This document shows positions 56,329 through 64,000 of a stretch of 64,000 nt of DNA, piece after piece. The DNA lies in assembly GCA_023376005.1 (NCBI GenBank), contig CM042151.1, forward strand, positions 79,369,807 through 79,433,806, in the 5' to 3' direction. The position numbers and the translations under genes were made by a program. The notes beneath the pieces are model-generated. The model searched no databases. It was not told the DNA's origin and saw nothing but the letters and a program-made list of their open reading frames with translations. Numbering within the stretch: the stretch's first letter is position 1; each line of letters starts with the position of its first letter. Source of the stretch: Doryteuthis pealeii. Taxonomy: Eukaryota; Mollusca; Cephalopoda; Myopsida; Loliginidae.

Positions 56329-56457
56329 CTTAAATTAAATAACTGGGCCATTATATCTTTTATTCATTGATATATCAACACTAAAAATTTAATTAGATTC
56401 GATTAATTCCCTGATTTTTTTTTTTTTTGGCGGGTGACAATACAATGGTTGAATTTA

Positions 56458-56690
56458 GGTTAGCTCAGTCGGTAGAGCGTTCGGCTAGAAACCACAAGGT
56501 TCCTAGTTCGATACCGGCCCTCGCCAACTCAGCGTATGAGTAGCACAGGGATCTGTGCGGTAAAGTAAGGAGCTGATGGTTGGTGTGGCGCTCCACCTCA
56601 GACGCATAAACAATCTCCTTGGTCTAGCGCTATTGAAAAGAGGATAGACTCCCTTGCTGATTGGCTGATACCGACTTTAGGCTACCCCCG
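56458..56690 (+). mobile_element. tRNA-derived SINE, family S1
   Basis: The head GGTTAGCTCAGTCGGTAGAG (A box) and GTTCCTAGTTCGATACCGG (B box) are well preserved, at tRNA spacing. The body CTCGCCAACTCAGC ... TGGCGCTCCACCTCAGACGC ... GGCTGATACCGACTTTAGGC is shared with 18940 and 62130. The site without the SINE is visible at about 51753 (GAATTTAAGTTTGATT). No clear TSD is left. It is not a tRNA gene: the anticodon arm and acceptor stem do not close. Confidence 0.85.
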
Positions 56691-57503
56691 AAGTTTGATT
56701 TAAACCGAAAACGTTTTAACTTAAAAAAAAAAATCCTAAATTAAAATTGTAAATTGATATTTATTTGGCATTTCAAATAAAAAATTTGGCATTGGAAAAA
56801 AATTCCAGACACTGATCAATTACAGAATTACTGATATTAAGAAACTTTACCAAAAAAAAAAAAAATGAAATTATTCGCTATGTAAATTTTACTATAAACT
56901 TATTTTAATTAAAAATTTCAATAGTGAATAATTTCATTTGCCAATAATTCCTGTTCACGCGAAATAAAAATTTACATGAAAACTGCCAAAATTTCACCTA
57001 ACAAAACTTTAAGTGTTATTTGTTTATTGCTTGTTTTTGTTTTTAAATATCATTACAAAAATGTTTACTAGTTAGTGTTAGTCTAACAATATTTAGAATA
57101 AAAATACTTGTGTAAAATATATTTTTCAGAACATTCAGTTTTATTGCAGTGTTCAATAATTTAAAAATGCTTTCTTTTAATTAGGTATTAATTTCAAGTT
57201 AACTATTATTGAAAAGGATATAAAGAAAATAAATAAAAAAACAATGTAACTTTTGAAATAAAGTCTTCATTCTTCAATTGATTTAATGGTGCAAAAATAT
57301 AAACATTGTTTTACGTTTATAATTTTCATTATTCCCATGAGCTGAAAATTTTGTTTTAAAATCTTGAGGAGTTTTCTTTTTCAAATGTTTCTTCCTTCGA
57401 ATGGATTAAAAAAGTTTCAAAATAATATTAATCCTTATGCAAGTTTTATTGTGTTAAATGGGGGGGGGGGTTTAAATTTCATAGGGAATATTGGTGGTAC
57501 CTA

Positions 57504-57716
57504 ATGATGACCCATAAAAAAAAGTTTTATATCTGAACTAGATTCGTCTGATTTTAATTTTACCATGACTGAATAAGAATGATATCATATATTGCAGTTT
57601 ATTGAAACACAGATTCAATGATCATAACTTTTTAAATAAAAATAGCACACAAGTTTCTTTTTTTAAATAATATTTCTTCTTTATTCACAGATATCAATTA
57701 TAATATCATCAAACAT
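57504..57716 (+). repeat. Extra copy of the locus acceptor region
   Basis: From about 57566 (GACTGAATAAGAATGATATC) to 57716 (ATATCATCAAACAT) it duplicates 57936-58083, including a complete acceptor TTTCTTCTTTATTCACAG at 57690. It then joins TAGGGATGTTTTGTAATCTA, upstream flank sequence equivalent to 33325 and 39715. A partial duplication has placed two identical 3' splice sites in tandem. Confidence 0.8.
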
Positions 57717-58057
57717 AGGGATGTTTTGTAATCTATTTTTGTATATAAAATGAGTCCTAGAGCTTGGTTGATAAAAGAATTTTATCCCAATGAATCGTAA
57801 AAATGCTATAAAAAAAACTGAAACTTAACCAATTTTAAATTATTAATGATTTCTGATTTGCAAAATTTTAACTGATCTTGTAGCTTTGGTTCTGAGTAAA
57901 AATGAAATAAATTTATTTATAAAATTAATATATGACTGAACAAGAATGATATCATATATTGCAGTTAATTGTAACACAAATTGAATAATCATAAATTTTA
58001 AAATGCAAATAACACACAAATTTCTTTTTTTAAATAATATTTCTTCTTTATTCACAG
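57717..58057 (+). other. Upstream flank of locus D ending in a 3' splice site
   Basis: Matches 33330-33662 and 39720-40056 (TGAGTCCTAGAGCTTGGTTG, CTGAACAAGAATGATATCAT). The acceptor ends at 58057. Confidence 0.7.
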
Positions 58058-58272
58058 ATATCAATTATAATATCATCAAACATTTTTCAAATTTGAAAAA
58101 TTGCTTGGACACTCCTGCTGAAGAGAAAACATATTCTTGCAAATCTGTTGATCCTTATCTTAACAGACTTAACATTTTAATATTCCCATAAAATCATACA
58201 ATGGAAAAGTCTGGATGTCAAATTTTTATTAACACATACAAAAAGTCACTGAGGAGCGGCCTTACTGTTAGT
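58058..58272 (+). pseudogene. Locus D upstream exon segment
   Basis: Homologous to 40057-40271, reading LKNCLDTPAEEKTYSCKSVD then PYLNRLNILIFP and TAA at 58189. Later stops close the remainder. Same interpretation as at locus C: an untranslated leader or decayed N-terminus. Confidence 0.5.
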
Positions 58273-58317
58273 AATTGTTCCAATCATCAGTTTCAAGGAG
58301 TTTAAAATTAAAGAGAT

Positions 58318-59433
58318 ATGGAGACACCTAATGAAGAGAAACCATATCCTTGTGAAGTGTGTGGATCAGCATTTTCAAACATTTACCGTTTAAAAAAACA
58401 CATGAAAATACACACAGGGGAGAAACCATTTTCTTGTGAAATGTGCAGTTTAAAATTTTTTGATAGTTTTGCTTTGAAAAGACACATACGAATTCATACA
58501 GGCGAGAAACCGTTTCCATGCAAACTATGTGAATCCAAATTTTCACAGAACTCTCAATTAAAAATACACATGCGAATACACACAGGTGAAAAACCATATT
58601 CTTGTGAAGTGTGTGGTTCAGCATTTTCAGAGAGCTCTCATTTCAAAAGACACATGCGAATACACACAGGTGAGAAACCATATTCTTGTGAAGTGTGTAA
58701 TTCAGAATTTGCAGTGCGTGCTAATTTGAAAAGACACATACGTGTGCATACAGGAGAGAAACCGTTTTCATGCAATGTATGTAAATCAGAATTTTCAGAG
58801 AGCTCCACTTTAAGAAAGCACATGAGGGTACATACAGGCGAGAAACCATTTTCTTGCCAAGTATGTGGATTACCATTTTCAGATGGCTCCTCTTTAAAAA
58901 GACACATGAGAATACACACAGGAGAAAAACCATATTCTTGTGAAGTGTGTGGATCAAAATTTACACAGCATTCTACCTTAAGTAGACATAAGCGAACACA
59001 CACTGAAAAGAAGAAACCCTATTGCTGCACTGAGTGTGGATTTGTATTTTCAATGAGCTCTGATTTAAAAAACCATATGCAAATACATACAGGAGAGAAG
59101 CAAATTTCTTGTAAATTATGTGGATTAACATTTACAAAATCCTTTAATTTAAAAAGACACATGAGAATACACACGGGTGAAAAAACATTTACTTGTGAAT
59201 TGTGTGGATCAGCATTTTCAGAGAATTCCAGCTTAAATATACACATGCGAACACACACTGATGAGAAACCACATTGTTGCTCTGAGTGTGGATCAGCATT
59301 TTCAGATAGCTCCAGTTTAAAAACCCACATGCAAATACATACAGATGAGAAACCGTTTTCTTGTCAAATATGTGGATCAGCATTTTCAGTGAAATCCAGC
59401 TTACATAAACACCTGCGAATACACACTGGATAG
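58318..59433 (+). CDS. C2H2 zinc-finger protein, 13 fingers, locus D
   Basis: A 371-residue protein: METPNEEKP plus 13 fingers, aligning finger for finger with locus C. The extra residue is a Lys in the linker after finger 8 (TEKKKP). Linkers TGEKQ, TGEKT and TDEKP depart from the consensus after fingers 9-12. All Cys/His ligands are present, and finger 7 keeps the core Phe that locus C has lost. By hand count about 60 residues differ from locus C, 15 of them among the 52 helix positions -1/2/3/6. Helix residues: NYRK, DFAR, QSQI, ESHR, VANR, ESTK, DSSR, QSTR, MSDN, KFNR, ESSI, DSST, VSSK. Start chosen as at locus C, after GAT ATG G. The best-preserved copy in the window; presumably a nuclear DNA-binding protein of unknown target. 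Confidence 0.92.
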   Translation: METPNEEKPYPCEVCGSAFSNIYRLKKHMKIHTGEKPFSCEMCSLKFFDSFALKRHIRIHTGEKPFPCKLCESKFSQNSQLKIHMRIHTGEKPYSCEVCGSAFSESSHFKRHMRIHTGEKPYSCEVCNSEFAVRANLKRHIRVHTGEKPFSCNVCKSEFSESSTLRKHMRVHTGEKPFSCQVCGLPFSDGSSLKRHMRIHTGEKPYSCEVCGSKFTQHSTLSRHKRTHTEKKKPYCCTECGFVFSMSSDLKNHMQIHTGEKQISCKLCGLTFTKSFNLKRHMRIHTGEKTFTCELCGSAFSENSSLNIHMRTHTDEKPHCCSECGSAFSDSSSLKTHMQIHTDEKPFSCQICGSAFSVKSSLHKHLRIHTG

Positions 59434-60190
59434 AAACGGTTTACTCGTGAGGTGAGTGGATTACCATTCAGATTCAGTTCTGATTTTTAAAAACATTACA
59501 ATACATACAGGCCACAAACCATTTTCTTACCAAGTGAAGTGTGTGGTTTCAGAGTTTTCAAGAGCTCTCATTTAAAATGACACATTTGAATATAGGAGAG
59601 TGTTACTTATAAAGGAATCAAGTGTTAGCCTTGGGTGGGGGCTCCTTGGCTTTTACAAATGGTTAAAGGAAAATAAAACAAAAGTGAGAAACCATTTACT
59701 TGAAGTATGTGTATCAGCTTTTCAATGAGCTGCAGTTTAAAAAAAAACAACATGTGAATGCACACTAATGAGAAACCATATTGCTGTACTGAGTTTGGAT
59801 CAAAATTTACTATGAGTGTCACTTTGAAAACCCATATGCAAATACATACAGGTGAGAAACCATTTTCTTGTCAAATATGTGGATCAGCATTTTCAGCAAA
59901 ATCCAGCTTACATAAACACCTGCTAATACACACTGGATAGAAATCGTATTCTTATGCGGTGTGTAGATTGGCATTCAGATGAAAAAAAAAATACATCAGA
60001 GTACATACAGGCGAGAAAGCATTTTTTTGACAAGTATATGGATTAACATTTTCAAATAGTTTCTCTTTAAAAAGACACATGAGAATACACACAGGATAAT
60101 ATGGATGAGTATTCTTTCAGTGATTCAATTAAAAAAAACGTGTAATCACACAGGAGAGAAAACATTGTAAAGTGTGAAGATCAACAGTTT
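59434..60190 (+). pseudogene. Decayed finger array downstream of locus D
   Basis: Finger phrases continue past the stop for about 750 bp: GTGAAGTGTGTGGTTTCAGA, GAGCTCTCATTTAAAATGAC, ATGAGCTGCAGTTTAAAAAA, GTACATACAGGCGAGAAAGC, TTTCTCTTTAAAAAGACACA and ATGAGAATACACACAGGATA. Frameshifts and stops separate them, except for the two-finger ORF at 59758. Confidence 0.8.
59758..59940 (+). pseudogene. Two-finger ORF downstream of locus D
   Basis: 60 residues: MHTNEKP, then a finger YCCTEFGSKFTMSVTLKTH whose second zinc-ligand Cys is Phe, then [20 protein letters not shown] and the usual terminal IHTG stop. It corresponds to a fusion of a finger 9/12-type unit with finger 13. The damaged first finger and lack of leader suggest a leftover of a second array copy rather than a gene. 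Confidence 0.65.
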
Positions 60191-60521
60191 TCTAAGATTC
60201 AGTTAAAACTGTCCATTGTAAATATTCTTCCTAAAACTGATTTTTTTATTGACTTTTCTATTTCAGGGTAAATAATTTTTTAAATCTTAATCAAATATGA
60301 TAGGCATTTATCTCTTTTACTGATTTGTATGATTTTTTTTTGTTTTAGAAAAAAATGTATATTCATAAGTCCATTTAATATCCTGCTTTACTTATAATAT
60401 TAATGTATATTACTTTATATTTGTTCTTTGCTATATTTTTGTGTTGAGCTTAAACGCCTCAAATTGAATTTGTAGTTCCATGATAACATTGACTTGTATT
60501 TCTCCTTATTGTAAGTAAAAA

Positions 60522-60525
<4 letters not shown>
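60191..60525 (+). repeat. Locus D distal flank, equivalent to 24600-25020
   Basis: GATAGGCATTTATCTCTTTT, ATATTCATAAGTCCATTTAA and TATCCTGCTTTACTTATAAT match the locus A flank, and the block ends in a (TA)n run in the same place. No gene. Confidence 0.75.

Positions 60526-60561
<36 letters not shown>
60523..60561. repeat. (TA)n microsatellite
   Basis: A TA run at the boundary between the locus D flank and the PLE terminal region. Confidence 0.95.
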
Positions 60562-60566
<5 letters not shown>

Positions 60567-61046
60567 ATTTTAAAGGCAATTACAATGCATATAAAATAGT
60601 GTCTAATGTCTAATTAATTTCGAAGTATCTTCATCTTCAGAGACTGTTTTTGACGTGGTCCTGTGTGTTTATATATATATATTTTTTTTTTGATGTTATA
60701 AACATGCGTGACCTGGGTTGTTAGAACGCCACACGGAAGAGACATGATTTCAGTTGTTCAATCAATTTCATTTTTTTTTAAAAATTTATTCCATAAATAC
60801 ATATTTAAAAAAAAACAAAAAACAAATGAAATTGATTGAACAACTGAAAACATGGCTATTCTGTGTGGCGTTCTAACAACCCATGTAATGTGTGTTTATA
60901 ACATCCAAAAAAAAAATCTATATATATACATATATAAACACACATGACCGCATCCATTTAAAAAAAATGAAATTGGTTGAACAACTGAAATCACGTCTCT
61001 TCCACGTGGCGTTCTAACAACCCACATGACACATGTTTATAACGTC

Positions 61047-61088
<42 letters not shown>

Positions 61089-61210
61089 TATATAAACCCA
61101 CAATACCATGTCCATGTCAAAAACAGTCTCTGAAGATGAAGATACTTCAAAATTAATTAGACACTGGTCACTATTTTATATGCATTGTAATTGCTTTTAA
61201 AATATAAATA
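60562..61210. mobile_element. Inverted-repeat terminal region of a Penelope-like element
   Basis: The outer block TTTTAAAGGCAATTACAATG ... GAAGTATCTTCATCTTCAGA on the left is reverse-complementary to TCTGAAGATGAAGATACTTC ... CATTGTAATTGCTTTTAAAA on the right. Inside are further inverted and direct copies of GGCGTTCTAACAACCCA with TTGAACAACTGAAA (about 60720, 60850 and 60990) and a (TA)n run at 61048-61094. The right side leads directly into PLE coding sequence. PLEs are known to carry LTR-like terminal repeats that can lie in inverted orientation, which fits this layout. Confidence 0.65.
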
Positions 61211-62129
61211 ATAATATACTTAACAATGCTTCAAGCAAATTATCAAATACTATTATCCCTACACCTGAGCGAGGTCGAATTTGCAATTACTAAAAGACTG
61301 TTCCAACTATCAGAAGAACGTGCTAAAATTGGTTGCCAAATCAACTTATATTAAACTTCCAACATGCTTCAAACTACCAAGCTTTCAATGATCACTGGAC
61401 TACCTACACACGTTCTGTATGAAGAAATCACTACAACATTTACACCTCATACTACATACTGTCTATAACTGCCAGATCTCTACTAAATGCTACTTTATCA
61501 GCTATCAACCAAAGCTAGCACAACTGTGTTGACTACAACAAGAAACGTCTAAAAATTCACATGGTTACACAAAAACAACACGACAAAGTACACACCAAAT
61601 TTCAACATAAAACATAAGATGCACATATCTGATGATACAACTTCAACTACAACATCCAGGTAAGAGACCTAACAAAATCTCTTTCGAACGATGAATTAGA
61701 ATTACTCCGTCTCGGACCTAAATTTATTATGATACAAAAATTGGATAATGAATTATTACTTGATATTGAAACCAATTTCTGCAGGACAGTGTACCAACTC
61801 AAATGGTTATCTAAAATCCAAGAGGAATCTAATACAACGACAACTACAACTATTAACACATTTTCCACTTACACTTTGGATCTCCCTATACACCCACCTC
61901 CAGCCAACAAAGAATTGGACTCTAAATTATCAAGACTTAAGAGATCGATATTTTTCATACTTACAAAGCATACAAGGATAACACAAAATTTATCAAATAC
62001 TCAATGACACACTCTATCAACCATGAGAAATAAGGAACTTGTATACCTACCCTTGGATAAAGGTAAGGAATTCTGCGTCATCTCCCAGAATACCTATAAC
62101 CAATTGGCACTAGAGCATCTTAATAATAA

Positions 62130-62383
62130 AGTCGTAAGTAAAGTCGATGGGGCAGCTTAAAGTCGGTATCAGCCAATCAGCGAGGGAGTCTATCCCCTTT
62201 TCAATAGCGCTAGACCAAGGAGATTGTTTTTTAGCATCTGAGGTGGACCACCACACCTACCATCAGCTCCTTACTTTACCGTACAGATCCCTGTGCTACT
62301 TATATGCTGAGTTGGCGAGGACCGATATCGAACTAGGAACCTTGTGGTTTCTAGTCAAACGCTCTACCGACTGAGCTAACCCG
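62130..62383 (-). mobile_element. tRNA-derived SINE, family S1, with 15-bp TSD
   Basis: On the minus strand the head is GGGTTAGCTCAGTCGGTAGA with B box TAGTTCGATATCGGTCC. The body is that of the 56458 copy, followed by a tail (AGCTGCCCCATCGACTTTAC) missing there. Both flanks carry GCATCTTAATAATAA (62115-62129 and 62384-62398). It lies in the PLE coding region (EHLNN|HLNNNN), so it is younger than that element. It is the most complete S1 copy and defines the 3' end. Confidence 0.93.
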
Positions 62384-62639
62384 GCATCTTAATAATAACA
62401 ACATTTATTCAGAGGTAACAGATATTCAGTCAACCCTAATAGAAAATTTAATCAACAGTGCATGGATTAACATCTGTAAACATAGAAATATATATAATAA
62501 ATACAAGAATAACTTCATCACTAGAAACGGCAAACTACCCATTTTCTACCACCTCATCAAAACTCACAAAACTGACATAACACTTCAGATCAGTCCTATC
62601 ATTTCCAGCTTGGAAGGACCTCTTTACAAGATATCATGG

Positions 62640-63150
62640 TGTAGCGAGATTGAAAGGCAAAACCCAAGACTGTTACCTTTGATGAGCCAACGACAGTTCT
62701 TCGTTTGAAGAGATGAGTGGCATGTTGTGTGTGTAGGCAGGACAGCGGATGCTTATGTGGATTTAGCAACCGCCCTTGACTGGATAAAATGAGCAAGAAC
62801 AAAAGAAATGAATATGACGAGCGAAATGGCCTACCTTGGAGTTCGGCAAGCGCGTGCAGGATGCCGGAAGGGAAAAGAAATAGAAGCGTGAGCATCTTGA
62901 GGGTGCGATTTATGAGTCGTGAGTCTCGTTACTGGCGAGACGAGAGTTGTAAAATTTCAGCCAGCCAGACCTCGTATAAAAGGAGACAGTTGGACAGAGC
63001 GGCGGATGGTTGCGGAGAGTGAACAGCACAGGATCAGTTTATCAGAATCCATTTTCTCAATATTTACAAAAAGTAAATCTGCCTTTGATACGTGCTTCTT
63101 TTAGAGTACAGAGTTGAAGCCTTGGTGTTATCATTAGATAAAAAGCCAAG
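62640..63150 (+). mobile_element. LTR-like insertion in the PLE (boundaries approximate)
   Basis: About 510 bp of higher-GC DNA that interrupts PLE coding sequence between GPLYKISW and SQILKPLLSTFPGH. It begins TGTAGCGAGATTG, has a TATA box in TATAAAAGGAGACAG (62975) followed by a GC-rich start region, and lacks coding sequence with recognisable domains. TG at the left end and an internal promoter suggest a solo LTR. The right end (GTGTTACG or TTTGGTCA) and the TSD could not be fixed. Confidence 0.5.
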
Positions 63151-63206
63151 TGTTACGTTTTGGTCAAAAGGCTTCTCTCACAAATACTGAAACCTTTACT
63201 TTCCAC

Positions 63207-63535
63207 CTTTCCAGGACATGTTCAAAACTCTGAAGTCATCCATAGACTACAACAGCTAAATACTGAACTACTTACACAAAATAATTACATATTCAGTTTA
63301 GATATAATCTTCCTATACACCACAGTACCTGCACACCAACTTTCCAGGACATGTTCAAACTCTGATGAAGTCATCCATAGACTACAAGAACTAGCAATAT
63401 ACTTTTCCAGGACATGTTCAAAACTCTGAAGTCATCCATAGACTACAATAACTAAATACTGAACTACTTACACAAAATAATTACATATTCAGTTTAGATA
63501 TAACCTTCCTACACACCACAGTACCTGCACACCCA
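63207..63535 (+). repeat. Internal duplication within the PLE
   Basis: TTTCCAGGACATGTTCAAAA starts three times (63207, 63341 and 63402). The outer two copies continue for about 130 bp through AAATACTGAACTACTTACAC and TACACCACAGTACCTGCACA; the middle one is about 60 bp. The RT phrase SLDI-FLYTTVP is therefore present twice. Confidence 0.85.
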
Positions 63536-64000
63536 CCAGTTGATCTCATATCCGAACATATCATCTCCAAGAACCTATACCGTCATAACTTAACTGCAGC
63601 GGATATACACCAGCTACTATCTATTATAGTAGACAGTACCTACTTCACATATAACGGACATACATACAGACAAATGACAGGACTACCCATGGGATCCAGT
63701 ATCTCAGGCATACTGGCTATTTCATATATGGATCAATTGGAATGATGAGCTAACCATCTGCCCATCATGCATTTTTTCACCGGTATATCGACAGATACTC
63801 ATGTTGACATCATCCAGTGAAGAAGCCAATGCCATAACTGAGATGTTCCAAAATATAGATAGCCATATTCAATTTAAAATAGAACATCCAGATAACACCG
63901 GGTCCTTATCACTCCTAGATTTTAGAATACAAATATCACCTACAGGTAAAATCTACACTAGTTTCTATAAAAAAAAACACCACTAAGGATCTCTTTGTGC

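Larger units (their letters stand above)
55215..57503 (-). mobile_element. Family 1 TIR element, 2.29 kb, carrying nested insertions
   Basis: Begins TAGGTACCACCAAAATATGT and ends AATATTGGTGGTACCTA. The flanks ATGAAGAC (55207-55214) and ATGATGAC (57504-57511) match at 7 of 8, and the continuation CCATAAAAAAAAG matches the uninterrupted family 3 copy at 10512. It is longer than other copies because it contains a SINE (56458-56690), hairpins and other AT-rich material. The 38845 copy near locus C occupies the same target position. Confidence 0.8.
61225..64000 (+). mobile_element. Penelope-like element reverse transcriptase, disrupted
   Basis: Ordered PLE phrases across several frames: EFAITKRLFQLSEERAKIGC (about 61275), LDKGKEFCVIS (62055), LPIFYHLIKTHKTD (62535), SLDIIFLYTTVPAHQ (63295), the fingers/palm phrase GLPMGSSISGILAISYMDQL (63679-63741), FKIEHPDNTGSLSLLDFRI (63860s) and ISPTGKIYTSFYKKK. 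The RT would polymerise DNA on PLE RNA at a target end. The catalytic box starts RYID at 63781 and shifts frame before the second Asp. Stops occur at 63743 and elsewhere. Insertions at 62130 and 62640 and an internal duplication at 63207 also break it. It runs off the right edge, so the endonuclease domain is not seen. Confidence 0.85.

Noticed and set aside
56458..56540. Possible tRNA gene (A and B boxes)
   Set aside because: The cloverleaf does not close and the sequence continues into a body shared with two other SINE copies, so it is a tRNA-derived SINE.

Overview
This is an AT-rich, repeat-dense piece of an animal nuclear genome. The only gene-like content is a tandem set of C2H2 zinc-finger loci, and the rest is mobile and tandem repeats. 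Several things suggest a cephalopod, probably an octopus: intron-less arrays of 13-14 near-identical fingers, tRNA-derived SINEs, Penelope-like elements (PLEs), invertebrate-type LINE tails, and long (TA)n and Y/I-type minisatellites. Large C2H2 expansions and tRNA SINEs are known from octopus genomes. The organism call is an inference; no species marker is visible.

Layout. 1-6.6 kb: about fifty copies of a 121-bp satellite with a decayed right edge. 6.8-9.2 kb: two foldback elements around a LINE 3' end that is split by a solo LTR with a 4-bp target-site duplication (TSD). 9.2-18.2 kb: AT-rich DNA built from three dispersed families. Family 1 has TAGGTACCACCA termini and 8-bp TSDs, family 2 has TAGGTATACCC termini and 8-bp TSDs, and family 3 is an older repeat into which the other two have inserted. 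18.2-21.3 kb: a long inverted repeat enclosing tRNA-derived SINEs and small MITEs.

Zinc-finger loci. A (21.7-23.1 kb) has 14 fingers and two frameshifts. B (33.7-34.5 kb) has 7 fingers, is cut by a 100-N assembly gap and is rich in small deletions. C (40.1-41.4 kb) and D (58.1-59.4 kb) are open 13-finger arrays. Each has a conserved 3' splice site about 260 bp upstream of the finger ORF, and A, C and D have decayed finger remnants downstream. The flanks of A (21.6-28.2 kb) match C (39.9-51.4 kb), and the upstream flanks of B, C and D share the same nested family 1/2/3 architecture. The cluster therefore grew by segmental duplication that carried transposons along.

Between C and D: a roughly 1.3-kb (TA)n-containing minisatellite, a PLE 3' end with a GIY-YIG-like domain, a LINE whose 3' end is partly tandem-duplicated, and more family 1/2/3 nests. 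60.5-64 kb: a degenerate PLE with an inverted-repeat terminal region, broken by a SINE with a 15-bp TSD, an LTR-like insertion, an internal duplication and a frameshift at the catalytic motif.

The strongest evidence of mechanism is the set of empty and filled insertion sites inside this one window. They define two related TIR transposon families with 8-bp TSDs (hAT-like by TSD size) and give a relative order of insertions and duplications around an expanding zinc-finger cluster.
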